Positions 30,799 through 39,582 of a DNA stretch of 41,787 nucleotides are shown here, piece by piece; positions within the stretch are counted from its first letter, which is position 1, and each line of letters starts with the position of its first letter. The stretch is from positions 1 to 41,787 of the forward strand of contig JALWDZ010000011.1 in NCBI GenBank assembly GCA_027039485.1, in the 5' to 3' direction. The notes beneath the pieces are model-generated. The model was given only the letters and a program-made list of their open reading frames with translations. It had not been told where the DNA came from and did no database searches. Origin of the DNA: Candidatus Shapirobacteria bacterium (GTDB lineage: Bacteria > Patescibacteriota > Microgenomatia > UBA12405 > UBA6130). The translations under genes and the position numbers were made by a program.

Positions 30799-31490
30799 TT
30801 TATTTAGTACACGGTGATGATGCCGCCGGGGTAGAGCGGCAAGTGTTGGGTTTGCGAAAAAAGCTTGCTCCCGGGCGGGTAGTGAATTATGATGGGCAGA
30901 AATTTAACCGCGAGGTTTGGCAAGCATGGCAACGGCAGGCTAATTTATTTTCAGTAATTTCCCCTTTAGTGGTGGTAAAAAATGCTTCTGCCATTCGCCT
31001 TTCGACTTGGCAACAATTTTTCCAAGACTACACTTCACCTCAAGAGTTTCATTTTATCTTTGCAAGCCATCACCAAATACGAAATAGAAAGGTCTTGGCT
31101 CTTTTTCCCCAACAAAATATTATCTTTTGCCGCCCGGCAGTGAGTATTTTTAATCTCCTCGACGATATTGGCCAACCTTTACCCAAAAGTTTGCGTTTCT
31201 TGGACCAACTCTTTTTTAAAATGCCGGCCCAGCTTATTCTTTATTGGCTGAAGCGTTATTTTCGAGAGCTTTATTGGTTGGTTTACGGCCAGACAGAAAA
31301 ATCTGGCTGGCAGCTAGCGAAACAACGCCAACATTTACAAAAGCTAGGCCAATCGCGGGTGATTTCTTGGTACCGCTCTCTTTTGTGGCTGGACTATCAG
31401 CAAAAAATAGGCAAGCTGCCCGAAGGGCTAGAAATCGCTCTTGTCAATCTTTTTCTAAAAGACTATTATGAAGGTGATGGTCAAAGATAA
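30795..31490 (+). CDS. holA: DNA polymerase III delta subunit-like protein
   Basis: The delta subunit opens the sliding clamp in the clamp loader. The 231-aa product starts IYLVHGDDAAGVERQVLGLRKKL, has VVNYDGQKFNREVWQAWQRQANLFSVISPLVVVKNAS (the early RecA-like beta-strand layout of HolA) and a helical C-terminus with LILYWLKRYFRELYWLVYGQ. It is about 100 residues shorter than normal HolA, lacking much of the lid or collar region. The call is from pattern and topology and is only moderately sure. It is coupled to the EF-like gene and overlaps ppsA by 23 nt. Confidence 0.6.
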   Translation: MIYLVHGDDAAGVERQVLGLRKKLAPGRVVNYDGQKFNREVWQAWQRQANLFSVISPLVVVKNASAIRLSTWQQFFQDYTSPQEFHFIFASHHQIRNRKVLALFPQQNIIFCRPAVSIFNLLDDIGQPLPKSLRFLDQLFFKMPAQLILYWLKRYFRELYWLVYGQTEKSGWQLAKQRQHLQKLGQSRVISWYRSLLWLDYQQKIGKLPEGLEIALVNLFLKDYYEGDGQR

Positions 31491-33741
31491 ATGGATTGTT
31501 TGGTTTCGCGAGGTTGGCAAGGACGACGTTAGCTTGGTCGGTGGCAAGGGAGCTAATTTAGGGGAAATGTATAATGCCGGCATCCCCGTCCCACCGGGTT
31601 TTATTGTTACTGCTCAAGCTTATTTTGACTTTATCCAAGAAAATAAACTCGACAAGAAAATTAAGGATATCCTGCGGCGTACTAATATTGACGACAACCA
31701 AGAGCTCAACGAAGCAAGCCAAGAGATTCGCAATTTAATTACAAAAACACCCTTAAGTGATAGTTTAGCCAGGCAGATTATAAAAGCCTATCAACGATTA
31801 GGTAGCTTCTGGGGATTAAAGCAGCCCTATGTGGCAGTTCGTTCTTCGGCTACCGCTGAAGATTTGCCGGGAGCATCTTTTGCTGGCCAGCAAGAAACTT
31901 ATCTTAATGTCCACGGGGACCACCAGGTAGTGAGCAAAGTTCAGGCATGTTGGGCTTCTCTTTTTACTCCTCGGGCTATTTTTTATCGCCAAAAGCAGCA
32001 CTTCGACCACTTTCGGGTAGGCATTGCCGTGCCGGTGCAAAAAATGGTGCAGTCAGAGGTGTCCGGGGTCGTGTTTACCGTTAACCCGGTTACCAACGAC
32101 AAAACGACTTTGGTTATCGAGGCTGTTTGGGGGCTAGGGGAACTAATCGTTCAGGGTGAGGTTACCCCTGACCATTATGAAGTGGATAAAAGGACATTAG
32201 AAATCAAAAAGATTGTGGTTAACGAACAAGAAGTGAAATTAGTGCGTAAGCAGGGTAAAAATTACCGACAAAGAATTACTGGTGCCCAAAAAAAACAACA
32301 AAAACTTAACCCGCTGCAAATTATCGAGTTGGCAAAATTAGGGTTGCGCCTGCAAGAACATTATTATTTTCCCCAAGATAGCGAATGGGCGATTGAGAAA
32401 AATCATATTTATATTGTCCAAACCAGACCCATTACTACTTTAGACCAGAAGCACAAAAACGCTAAGGATATAGAAGGCGTGAAATTGCTCCTGAGTGGTG
32501 AAAGTGCTTCGCCAGGGCAAGGCCGAGGCCCGGTGCGCATTATCCAATCGGCTAAGGAAATCAGCCGGGTGAAAAAGGGTGATGTGTTGGTAACGCCAAT
32601 GACAACACCAGATTTTGTTCCGGCAATGAAAAAGGCTGCTGCCATCGTTACCGACCAGGGAGGGCAAACTTCCCACGCCGCTATTGTTTCTCGAGAACTT
32701 TCTGTCCCCTGTGTGGTGGGCACCCAAAAAGCCACTAAAGTGTTAAAAGAGGGCGAGATAGTTTTGGTAGATGGTAGCCGCGGTTTAGTTTTCCAAGCTA
32801 ATAATAATGAGCCAATGGCTAAAAGAACAGAAGCTACACCTAAAGAAAGGAAGATAAAAACGGCTACCAAATTATATGTTAATTTAGCCGAGCCAGAGTT
32901 AGCTCAAGAAGTTGCTAAACTAGATGTAGATGGGGTTGGGCTCTTGCGAGCCGAATTTATGATCGCCGGAATTGGCATCCACCCCCAGGAGCTTTTGCAA
33001 GAAAAGAAGCAGGAATTTTTCATTCAAACTCTGGCTAACGATTTGGAAAAATTTTGCCGGGCTTTTGCTCCACGCCCAGTTGTTTATCGAGCCACCGACT
33101 TTAAGACCAACGAATACCGCCATCTGAAAGGTGGGGAAAAATTTGAACCTCAAGAAGAAAATCCGCTTTTAGGGTTTCGAGGAGCAATGCGCTATATCAA
33201 TAGTCCGGAAACTTTTGCCCTCGAAATAGAGGCAATTAAGCGGGTTCGCCAAAAATATAAAAATCTTTGGCTAATGATTCCTTTTGTACGCACCTCTTAT
33301 GAATTGCGGCAAATAAAGCGCATTTTGGCTGATTTTGGCCTCCAGCGGTCGTCCAGGTTTAAGCTTTGGATAATGGTCGAAGTGCCGGCCACGGTTATAA
33401 GGATAAAAGATTTTCTTAAAGAAGGTATTGACGGCATTTCTATTGGCAGCAACGACTTGACCATGCTTTTATTGGGTTTAGATCGGGATAATAGCCGGGT
33501 AGCTTGGGAATTTAATGACCGGGACAAAGCGGTTCTCTGGGCTATTAGGCGAGTTATAAAGGCGACAGCAGCTGCTGGAGTAACTAGTTCTATTTGCGGC
33601 CAAGCGCCTAGCAATCGCCCCAAATTAGTAAAAAAGCTAGTTCGTTGGGGGATTACCAGCATTTCAGTTAATCCTGATGTTATCAATAAAACCAGGAAAT
33701 TAATCGCCCAAGCAGAAAAGGATCTTATTTCTTCCCGATAA
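31468..33741 (+). CDS. ppsA: Phosphoenolpyruvate synthase
   Basis: PpsA makes PEP from pyruvate with ATP, giving AMP and phosphate; it feeds gluconeogenesis and thus sugar and PEP supply to MurA. The 757-aa product has an N-terminal ATP-grasp-like domain (LVGGKGANLGEMYNAGIPVPPGF, AVRSSATAEDLPGASFAGQQ), the phosphohistidine domain with GGQTSHAAIVSREL (H403) and the C-terminal PEP/pyruvate barrel with DGVGLLRAEF, FEPQEENPLLGFRGAMRY, GSNDLTMLLLGLDRD and SICGQAPS. Length and motifs are normal. It overlaps holA upstream and the convergent phosphatase gene by 17 nt. Confidence 0.95.
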   Translation: MKVMVKDKWIVWFREVGKDDVSLVGGKGANLGEMYNAGIPVPPGFIVTAQAYFDFIQENKLDKKIKDILRRTNIDDNQELNEASQEIRNLITKTPLSDSLARQIIKAYQRLGSFWGLKQPYVAVRSSATAEDLPGASFAGQQETYLNVHGDHQVVSKVQACWASLFTPRAIFYRQKQHFDHFRVGIAVPVQKMVQSEVSGVVFTVNPVTNDKTTLVIEAVWGLGELIVQGEVTPDHYEVDKRTLEIKKIVVNEQEVKLVRKQGKNYRQRITGAQKKQQKLNPLQIIELAKLGLRLQEHYYFPQDSEWAIEKNHIYIVQTRPITTLDQKHKNAKDIEGVKLLLSGESASPGQGRGPVRIIQSAKEISRVKKGDVLVTPMTTPDFVPAMKKAAAIVTDQGGQTSHAAIVSRELSVPCVVGTQKATKVLKEGEIVLVDGSRGLVFQANNNEPMAKRTEATPKERKIKTATKLYVNLAEPELAQEVAKLDVDGVGLLRAEFMIAGIGIHPQELLQEKKQEFFIQTLANDLEKFCRAFAPRPVVYRATDFKTNEYRHLKGGEKFEPQEENPLLGFRGAMRYINSPETFALEIEAIKRVRQKYKNLWLMIPFVRTSYELRQIKRILADFGLQRSSRFKLWIMVEVPATVIRIKDFLKEGIDGISIGSNDLTMLLLGLDRDNSRVAWEFNDRDKAVLWAIRRVIKATAAAGVTSSICGQAPSNRPKLVKKLVRWGITSISVNPDVINKTRKLIAQAEKDLISSR

Positions 33742-34399
33742 CCGGAACCGAATAGACAGCATAGTCAGCATAACGATTTTCTAGAGTGAGCATTTGTAAA
33801 AGGGGGAGCTTTTCGAAAAATTGCCGGATCAAACGCATAGTATTGTTAGTGCAGCAAACCAAAACATTTCTTTCCTTTTCTTCGAGGTAATCTTTTAGCC
33901 ATTGGCAAAAAGGCCAAACCCGTGTTTTTACCATCTTCAGGCTTTCTCCCCCGGGAGGGGGAAAATCATAAGCTCGTCGATAAAGAACCGCCAAGCGGGG
34001 GTTTTGCTTCATTAATTTCCTTTTGCTAGTGCCTGTCAATTGTCCATAATCTCGTTCCAAAAGGCGGGGGTCAGAAAGCACGGGGGTCTGCGGGTAAATC
34101 TGGCGAAGGGGCTGCAAAGTTTCCCGACAGCGCGCCAGGGGCGAAATAATAAAAAGGTCAAAATGCTTATTTTTTAACTCCTGAGCTAAACGTTTTGCTT
34201 GGCGCTGCCCTTCCGGGGTAAGATGACTATTGCGCCGCCCCGAAAAAATTCGCCGGATATTGTCGTAAGTTTGGGCATGGCGACAAAGATAGAGATGGGA
34301 AAAGCCTGGTTTCTCATTTTTAGGCAAAGGAGTTGCCTCTCCGGGGTGTTGTAGGGAAGCTAGGGCCGCTTTTCTTAAAACGGAAAAAGGAATTTTCAT
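33725..34399 (-). CDS. Histidine phosphatase-family protein with altered active site
   Basis: The 224-aa product is of the phosphoglycerate-mutase-like superfamily: YLCRHAQTYDN (H41, usual RHG/RHA motif), SGRRNSHLTPEGQRQAKRLA, ISPLARCRETLQPL, LLERDYGQLTG and FPPPGGESLKM. The second catalytic histidine, normally in VSHGG near the C-terminus, is replaced: the segment is VLVCCTNNTMRLI, with Thr184 at the His position. It may be a weak or non-catalytic member or bind another ligand. It is the last gene of the lexA-rsmI operon (ATGA overlap with rsmI). Confidence 0.8.
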   Translation of the reverse strand: MKIPFSVLRKAALASLQHPGEATPLPKNEKPGFSHLYLCRHAQTYDNIRRIFSGRRNSHLTPEGQRQAKRLAQELKNKHFDLFIISPLARCRETLQPLRQIYPQTPVLSDPRLLERDYGQLTGTSKRKLMKQNPRLAVLYRRAYDFPPPGGESLKMVKTRVWPFCQWLKDYLEEKERNVLVCCTNNTMRLIRQFFEKLPLLQMLTLENRYADYAVYSVPVIGKK

Positions 34400-35088
34400 G
34401 GTAATCGAAGAATAACTGTGATCTCGCCGCGAATAGCTTCGCGGCTAAATTCTTCCGCCAAGTCCTTGGCTTGGCCGCGGTATATTTGAGCAAATTTTTT
34501 AGTTAATTCTTTAGCCACCACTACTTTTAGTGTAGCATCTTTTTGGGCTAAAAATTCTAAAGCGGACGCCAGGCGATCTGGAGCTTCAAAGAAAACAACC
34601 GTCTTGATACCGGTTTTTGACAGAGCAATTAAAGTTTGCCAAAACTTTTCTCGACGGCGCTGATGACGGGGGAAATAGCCCAAAAAAGCAAAGCGGTGAG
34701 CGTCAAAACCAGATACTACCAAAGCAGCCATGACTGCAGATGGCCCGGGAATGCTTTCCAGGGCGATATTTTTAGCAATTGCCGCCTGGACTAGAGACAA
34801 ACCGGGATCGGCAACCAGAGGATAGCCAGCATCGCTAATTAAAGCACACTTCTTTCCGGTGGTTAGCATTTTGATAACTTTGGGTAATTGGCGCAAAGAG
34901 TTGTCTTCCCTAAAAAGAATAATGGGTTTATTTTTGATTTTTAAGAATCCTAAAAGGCGACGGGCTTTTGCTAATGACTCAGCAATAATACAATCTGCTT
35001 CTTTTAAAATTCTACTTGACCGCCAACTGAGATCTTCCAAATTGCCGATTGGGGTGGCGACTAAAAAGAGGGTACCCGTTTTGGCCAT
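34396..35088 (-). CDS. rsmI: 16S rRNA (cytidine-1402-2'-O)-methyltransferase RsmI
   Basis: RsmI methylates the 2'-OH of C1402, the same nucleotide that RsmH methylates on N4. The 230-aa product has LFLVATPIGNLEDLSWRS, the SAM-binding CALISDAGYPLVADPG, SIPGPSAVMAALVVSG, FAFLGYFPR and VVFFEAPDR, all hallmarks of the family. The C-terminal extension of E. coli RsmI is missing (about 50 residues shorter). It shares one base with lexA and four with the phosphatase gene. Confidence 0.93.
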   Translation of the reverse strand: MAKTGTLFLVATPIGNLEDLSWRSSRILKEADCIIAESLAKARRLLGFLKIKNKPIILFREDNSLRQLPKVIKMLTTGKKCALISDAGYPLVADPGLSLVQAAIAKNIALESIPGPSAVMAALVVSGFDAHRFAFLGYFPRHQRRREKFWQTLIALSKTGIKTVVFFEAPDRLASALEFLAQKDATLKVVVAKELTKKFAQIYRGQAKDLAEEFSREAIRGEITVILRLP

Positions 35089-35702
35089 TAATTTAGATGG
35101 CGAATTACTCCAACTACTCGCCCGCGAATAGTAACATCTTTTACAAAGATGGGTTTCATTTGGCTATTAGCTGGCTCAAGGCGAACCTTATCCTTTTCGC
35201 GGTAAAATTTTTTTACCGTAGCAAAACCATTTGCTAGTTCAGCAACAACAATATCGCCATTCTTAGCGTCTTCCCGTTTTTCCACAATAATATAATCTTG
35301 GTCTAAAATGCCTTCTTCTACCATAGATTCTCCCTTTACTTGAAGAACAAAAGCTGGGTGGCGTTTTGGGGTCATGTTTGCGGGAACCAGAAGTGTTGCT
35401 TCAGGATCTGTGTAAGGTTGAATTGGTGCCCCGGCAGCAATAAAACCCAAAATGGGCAATTCCACTTGTTGGTAGGGGAGAGTTGTTCTTAAAAGTTCAA
35501 TACCGCGGATGGCTCCCCGATAGCGGCGGATGAAACCCTTTTTTTCCAAAGCATGCAGGTGGCCATAAATTGTAGATGGAGCAGAAATATGCAGGGCAGC
35601 CGCCATTTCATTCAGGGTAGGGGCGTAGCCATATTTACTAACGTAAGTTTCGAGAAAATTTAATAGTTCTCGCTGGCGGCGGTAAAGAATTGGACTGGCC
35701 AT
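35088..35702 (-). CDS. lexA: SOS repressor LexA
   Basis: LexA represses DNA-damage genes and is cut when RecA filaments form. The 204-aa product has an N-terminal winged helix (NEMAAALHISAPSTIYGHLHALEKKGFIRR), the autocleavage site A90-G91 in FIAAGAP, Ser126 in VKGESM and Lys164 in FATVKKF. The promoter is a close sigma-70 match and ends 5 nt from the ATG. No convincing LexA box was recognised near its own start. It heads an operon with rsmI and the phosphatase-like gene, which is an unusual pairing. Confidence 0.93.
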   Translation of the reverse strand: MASPILYRRQRELLNFLETYVSKYGYAPTLNEMAAALHISAPSTIYGHLHALEKKGFIRRYRGAIRGIELLRTTLPYQQVELPILGFIAAGAPIQPYTDPEATLLVPANMTPKRHPAFVLQVKGESMVEEGILDQDYIIVEKREDAKNGDIVVAELANGFATVKKFYREKDKVRLEPANSQMKPIFVKDVTIRGRVVGVIRHLN

Positions 35703-35707
35703 AAAGG

Positions 35708-35736
35708 ATTAAAACACGAAAAAAACCCGAAGTCAA
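35708..35736 (-). promoter_or_regulatory. lexA promoter
   Basis: On the minus strand, TTGACT (35736-35731), a 17-nt spacer and TTTAAT (35713-35708, preceded by TGT) form a strong promoter. The -10 ends 5 nt before the ATG, predicting a leaderless lexA mRNA. Confidence 0.7.
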
Positions 35737-35759
35737 GCGTTTGCTTTTCTACATTCTTA

Positions 35760-35768
35760 TGGTAAAAC
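35760..35768 (+). promoter_or_regulatory. Promoter of the transglutaminase-like gene
   Basis: TGGTAAAAC (hexamer 35763-35768) is an extended -10, with TTGCTT at 35741-35746 as a possible -35 (16-nt spacer). It ends 6 nt before the ATG at 35775. It is back to back with the lexA promoter. Confidence 0.5.
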
Positions 35769-35774
35769 TAGATA

Positions 35775-37598
35775 ATGAAAAAATTACTCTGCCTTCTTGC
35801 CTTTCTTATCTCGGTATTCCTTTTAGGTTTTCCAAGTCGGGCGGCTAACTTAGACGAATTTACTCTTCGTCAACAATTATCTTATCAAATAGATAGCCGT
35901 GGTGGGGCTCAGGTAGTGGAAAAAACTGTTCTGGCAAACAATTTCGCCAATATTTACCCCCAAGAATTTATCGCCTCTCTTCCTGGTCAGGCCAGCAATA
36001 TCAGCGCTTATGACCAGAAGGGCAATATTATCGAGGAAAAAAAGCACCTGAAAGATAGCTGGCAATTAAAGTTAAAATTCAACCAGCCTGGTGTGGGCAA
36101 GGGAAAAGAAACGCGTTTTACAGTCACCTATTATTGGCCCCATTTTGCCGAGCATCGGGGACAGGTTTGGTATCTGGTGCTGCCCTCTCCTAAAGACATC
36201 CAAAAATTTCAGGAATATAGGGCCACTGTTTGGGTTCCTCTAAGCTTTCATAATTTAGCCCACAGTTCGGTTACACCTAGTGAAAACATTGTTTTTGGCC
36301 AAAAGCGCCGGCTAGTTTTTGAGAAGAGCCAATTCCAAGAAGGCGTGATTGCCTTGAGTTTTGCCGACTTTCAAGCCTTCGATTTCACTTTCCATTATCA
36401 AATTAGTAACCAAAGCAAGCAATGGGAAGAGCAATTAATCCCTCTCCCGCCAATAACGAACTACCAAAATATTCTTTTCCGCCTTTTTGATCCCTTGCCC
36501 CAACAAATATCTATCAATAAAGACTCTAATTGGCTAGCCCATTATCTATTAGCTCCGGGGGAGACAAAAAATGTGACCGTTAGCGGTCAAGCCCTTCTTT
36601 TTGCCTCGCCAGAACGGAGGGCTTTTTATAATCAACTAACCAAACCGGAAATATTCCTAAAAGCCACTCCATTATGGCCAGCTACTGACCCGCGCATTAA
36701 GCAAAAAGCCCAGCAATTAAAAACGCCTGCCAATATTTATAATTTTGTAGTCCATCACCTCAATTATCACCTGGCTTCACCCAGTGCCATTCGGCGGCGA
36801 GGCGGCCTAGATGCTTTCTTGCATCCGCAAAATGCGGTTTGTACAGAATTTACTGATTTGTTTATAAGTTTGGCCCGAGCAGCAGGAATACCGGCTCGAG
36901 AAATTGAAGGTTATGCTTATACTAACAATCCTAAACTGCGTCCTGGCGGCGAACAAGCTCTTCACGCCTGGCCCGAATACTGGGACAAAACTAAGAAACT
37001 TTGGGTCGAGGTCGATCCCACCTGGGGCAACACCACCGGCGGGATTGATTATTTCTCGCGCTTTGATCTGAACCATTTTGCTTTGGTTATTCATGGGAGT
37101 GACGACCGTCAGCCCGCCCCACCGGGCAGTTATGCTTTAGGAAAAAGCTGGGATATTCATTTTGCCCGCCAGTTATACGTTCCTAACAACCAGCCATCTT
37201 TATCGTTAACACTTCAAAATGTTAAAAAGATAGCCTCTTGGTCTCATCCTCGCCTCCAGCTAATATTCAGCGTTCAAAATAAAAGCTTTATCAATATTGA
37301 CGGTGTTCCTTACCAGCTTTTATTAGATCGTCACCAGATACAGCAGGGACAAATTGATTATCTTCCTCTTTTCGGCGAGATGACGCTCCAGGTTAACTTT
37401 TCTCCGTTTATTTTTCCTTTTCCCAAGACTTTTATTTTCAAAACAACTATCAATGGCCAACCTGTTTTGGCTCAAGCTCCCCTAGGACAACATTTTTACT
37501 TGCTTATAATAAATGCTTTTCGTTTTTATCTTCTTGTTTTTGCTTTAAGTTTAATTATCTTTCTAATATTTTTTCACCAAACTAGAAAATTATTTTAG
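35775..37598 (+). CDS. Secreted, membrane-anchored transglutaminase-like protein
   Basis: The 607-aa product has a signal peptide (residues 1-23, ending SRAA), a beta-rich N-terminal region of about 290 residues, a transglutaminase-like core with C356 (NAVCTEFTDL), H397 (ALHAWPEYW) and D414 (VEVDPTWG), a further beta domain and a C-terminal membrane helix (about 577-600). The Cys-His-Asp triad is intact. Such proteins act as proteases or amide-forming enzymes outside the cell, often on wall peptides or surface proteins. It leads an envelope operon with the YvlD-like, SecG and peptide-binding genes. Confidence 0.85.
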   Translation: MKKLLCLLAFLISVFLLGFPSRAANLDEFTLRQQLSYQIDSRGGAQVVEKTVLANNFANIYPQEFIASLPGQASNISAYDQKGNIIEEKKHLKDSWQLKLKFNQPGVGKGKETRFTVTYYWPHFAEHRGQVWYLVLPSPKDIQKFQEYRATVWVPLSFHNLAHSSVTPSENIVFGQKRRLVFEKSQFQEGVIALSFADFQAFDFTFHYQISNQSKQWEEQLIPLPPITNYQNILFRLFDPLPQQISINKDSNWLAHYLLAPGETKNVTVSGQALLFASPERRAFYNQLTKPEIFLKATPLWPATDPRIKQKAQQLKTPANIYNFVVHHLNYHLASPSAIRRRGGLDAFLHPQNAVCTEFTDLFISLARAAGIPAREIEGYAYTNNPKLRPGGEQALHAWPEYWDKTKKLWVEVDPTWGNTTGGIDYFSRFDLNHFALVIHGSDDRQPAPPGSYALGKSWDIHFARQLYVPNNQPSLSLTLQNVKKIASWSHPRLQLIFSVQNKSFINIDGVPYQLLLDRHQIQQGQIDYLPLFGEMTLQVNFSPFIFPFPKTFIFKTTINGQPVLAQAPLGQHFYLLIINAFRFYLLVFALSLIIFLIFFHQTRKLF

Positions 37599-37633
37599 TT
37601 TGCTAAAGGAAAAACTTTTTGCTAAGCTAGGGT

Positions 37634-38032
37634 ATGAAAAAGTTGCTAAAGTATTGGCTCATTGGCATCTTGAGCCTTTTGGCGGTAGCCCAACTTGGCC
37701 ATGTCTTTGTTTTCGCTAATGGGTATCTCACCGTAATCGAAGCGGCCCTCTTTCTTACCATTTTCGAATATTTCTTAAAACCCTTGGTCAAACTTCTTTT
37801 TCTTCCGGTAAATATAGTTACTCTCGGCAGCCTCCGTTGGCTTATTGATGTTTTGGCACTTTTTCTGGCAACCGCGGCAGTGCCCTCTTTCCAGGTTAAA
37901 ACTTTCGCTTTTGCCGGTTTCCAAAGCAACGGTTTTGTTGTCCCGGCTTTTTCCTTCTCTGGCTTCTGGGCCTACGTAGCAGCTGCTTTTAGCCTAAATA
38001 TCATTATTGGCCTTTTCCGTTGGCTCTTTTAA
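37634..38032 (+). CDS. YvlD / phage-holin-4-type membrane protein
   Basis: The 132-aa product has four membrane helices and the family pattern: a first helix with QLGHVFVFANGYLTVIEAALFLTIFEYFLKPLVKLLFLPVNIVTLG and a later helix pair ending IIIGLFRWLF. The segment FLKPLVKLLFLPVNIVTLG is the hallmark of PF04020. Despite the holin name, relatives are ordinary bacterial membrane proteins of unknown job, sometimes linked to envelope stress. It follows the transglutaminase-like gene by 35 nt and precedes secG by 6 nt. Confidence 0.75.
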   Translation: MKKLLKYWLIGILSLLAVAQLGHVFVFANGYLTVIEAALFLTIFEYFLKPLVKLLFLPVNIVTLGSLRWLIDVLALFLATAAVPSFQVKTFAFAGFQSNGFVVPAFSFSGFWAYVAAAFSLNIIIGLFRWLF

Positions 38033-38038
38033 AGTACT

Positions 38039-38251
38039 ATGGCGACAATTTTGCAGTTCTTGCAAATTATTTTAGGGACAGTAGCAATTGTTTTAATTTT
38101 GCTAAGGCCGCCTGTTGCCGACGAAAATTCGCCCAATTGGTTTCGCCCCACGCTGACTTTACGGGGTTGGGAGCGGATATCTTTCTTTTTCACAATTGCC
38201 ATTCTACTTCTCTTTACTCTTATTTCCGGTTTGCGGCTAGTTTTTGGCTGA
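38039..38251 (+). CDS. secG: Preprotein translocase subunit SecG
   Basis: SecG is a two-helix helper of the SecYE channel. The 70-aa product has helix 1 (residues about 4-24, LQFLQIILGTVAIVLILLRPP), a short polar loop with RPTLTLRGWERISFF, matching the RRG-x-E-x-L segment that precedes helix 2 in SecG, and helix 2 (residues about 47-68). The glutamine-rich end of helix 1 and the glycine loop are degenerate. The stop is directly followed by the start of the peptide-binding gene. Confidence 0.68.
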   Translation: MATILQFLQIILGTVAIVLILLRPPVADENSPNWFRPTLTLRGWERISFFFTIAILLLFTLISGLRLVFG

Positions 38252-39574
38252 ATGAAGAAAATACGCTATTTTTTGCGGATTAATTACAAATTTCTTCTCT
38301 TGGGATTTTTTGCTAGCTTAGCCAGTTATGTTTTATGGCAAAAAGAGGGTTATCAATTTCTCCGGCATTACCACCTTAATAATAGACAAATCGGCGTGGT
38401 GGGCAATTACACCTTAGACACTCTTCCCGACAATATTCGCCAACTAATTTCTTTTGGTTTAACGACTTTAGATAAAAGTGGCAACCCTCATCCGGGAGCA
38501 GCCACTAAATGGGAAATTGACAGCACTGGCACCCGCTACACTTTCTTTCTCCGCCGTGATCTTCATTGGCACGATGGAAAAAAGTTTGTTGCCCAAGATA
38601 TTAATTACATTCTCAAACCTGCCAAAATGCAAGTTGTCAACAACTACCAAATTCGTTTTACTTTGCCCGAACCCTTTGCCCCGTTTCTAGTAGCTGTTTC
38701 TCGTCCTCTTTGGCGCCGACGCATCGTTGGCCTAGGAGAATATAAAATTAGAAAGCTGCGTTTCCGACGGGGAGACATTATTAACATTTTGGTTTTGGAA
38801 AACAAACAGGGTCAAAAGATCGTTTTTCATTTTTATCCTACTCAAGAAGATTTGCGAAATGCCTTCCTTTTAGGAGAAATTCATGAGGCATGGGGTCTAA
38901 AAAATGTTGCCTTTTTCCGAAAATACCCCCATTTACTTATTAGTCCAGAACATGGTCTGGTAAAAGAATATGTGGCTGTTTTTTTTAATCTCGCTAAGCC
39001 GCCCCTTGATAATAAAAGAGTACGCCAAGCTTTGGCTTATACCATTCCTAAACCAGTAGGAGAAAAGCGGGCCCTCACGCCTATTTCTCCTTTTTCTTGG
39101 GCCTACAATCACAATGTTAAAACTTATAACTATAACTTAAATCATGCCCAGGCAATTCTTAAAAAAGCTAAAACGGGTAAATTTTCGCTTACTCTTTGGA
39201 CGCTGGCCGATCTTTTAAAAACTGCCGAAGTAATTCAAAATAAATGGCAACAATTAGGCGTTACCACTAAAATAAAAGTGGTTAGCGGAGTAACACCCCA
39301 GGACGATTTTGACGCCTTTTTAGGATATGGCTACATTCCTCCTGACCCTGATCAATATTATTTTTGGCACTCCCATCAGCCAGGCAATATCACCCATTAC
39401 CAAAATATTCGCATCGATACCTTGCTAGAAAACGGCCGGCGAACTTTAGTCAAAGCGGAAAGAAAACAGATTTACGCTGATTTTCAGCGTTTTCTAGTGG
39501 AAGATACTCCGGCGGTTTTCCTCTTTTATCCAGAAACATATAATCTTCGCCGCCAGCCAGTTTTTCGTATCTAA
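38252..39574 (+). CDS. Family 5 extracellular (oligopeptide-type) solute-binding protein
   Basis: The 440-aa product has an N-terminal membrane helix (residues about 12-30) with no lipobox cysteine, then the SBP family 5 fold: LISFGLTTLDKSGNPHPGAATKWEIDSTGTRYTFFLRRDLHWHDGKKFVAQDI (signature around the W-DG-F/V-T motif), YVAVFFNLAKPPLDNKRVRQALAYTI and PDPDQYYFWHSHQPGN. It should bind peptides outside the cell. No ABC permease or ATPase genes are next to it, so it is an orphan here. It starts immediately after secG, in the same operon as the transglutaminase-like protein. Confidence 0.85.
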   Translation: MKKIRYFLRINYKFLLLGFFASLASYVLWQKEGYQFLRHYHLNNRQIGVVGNYTLDTLPDNIRQLISFGLTTLDKSGNPHPGAATKWEIDSTGTRYTFFLRRDLHWHDGKKFVAQDINYILKPAKMQVVNNYQIRFTLPEPFAPFLVAVSRPLWRRRIVGLGEYKIRKLRFRRGDIINILVLENKQGQKIVFHFYPTQEDLRNAFLLGEIHEAWGLKNVAFFRKYPHLLISPEHGLVKEYVAVFFNLAKPPLDNKRVRQALAYTIPKPVGEKRALTPISPFSWAYNHNVKTYNYNLNHAQAILKKAKTGKFSLTLWTLADLLKTAEVIQNKWQQLGVTTKIKVVSGVTPQDDFDAFLGYGYIPPDPDQYYFWHSHQPGNITHYQNIRIDTLLENGRRTLVKAERKQIYADFQRFLVEDTPAVFLFYPETYNLRRQPVFRI

Positions 39575-39582
39575 ATCTAGAG

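Noticed and set aside
35703-35774. LexA box between lexA and the transglutaminase-like gene
   Set aside because: No GAAC-N4-GTTC or CTGT-N8-ACAG type palindrome was seen; the box of this lineage may differ.
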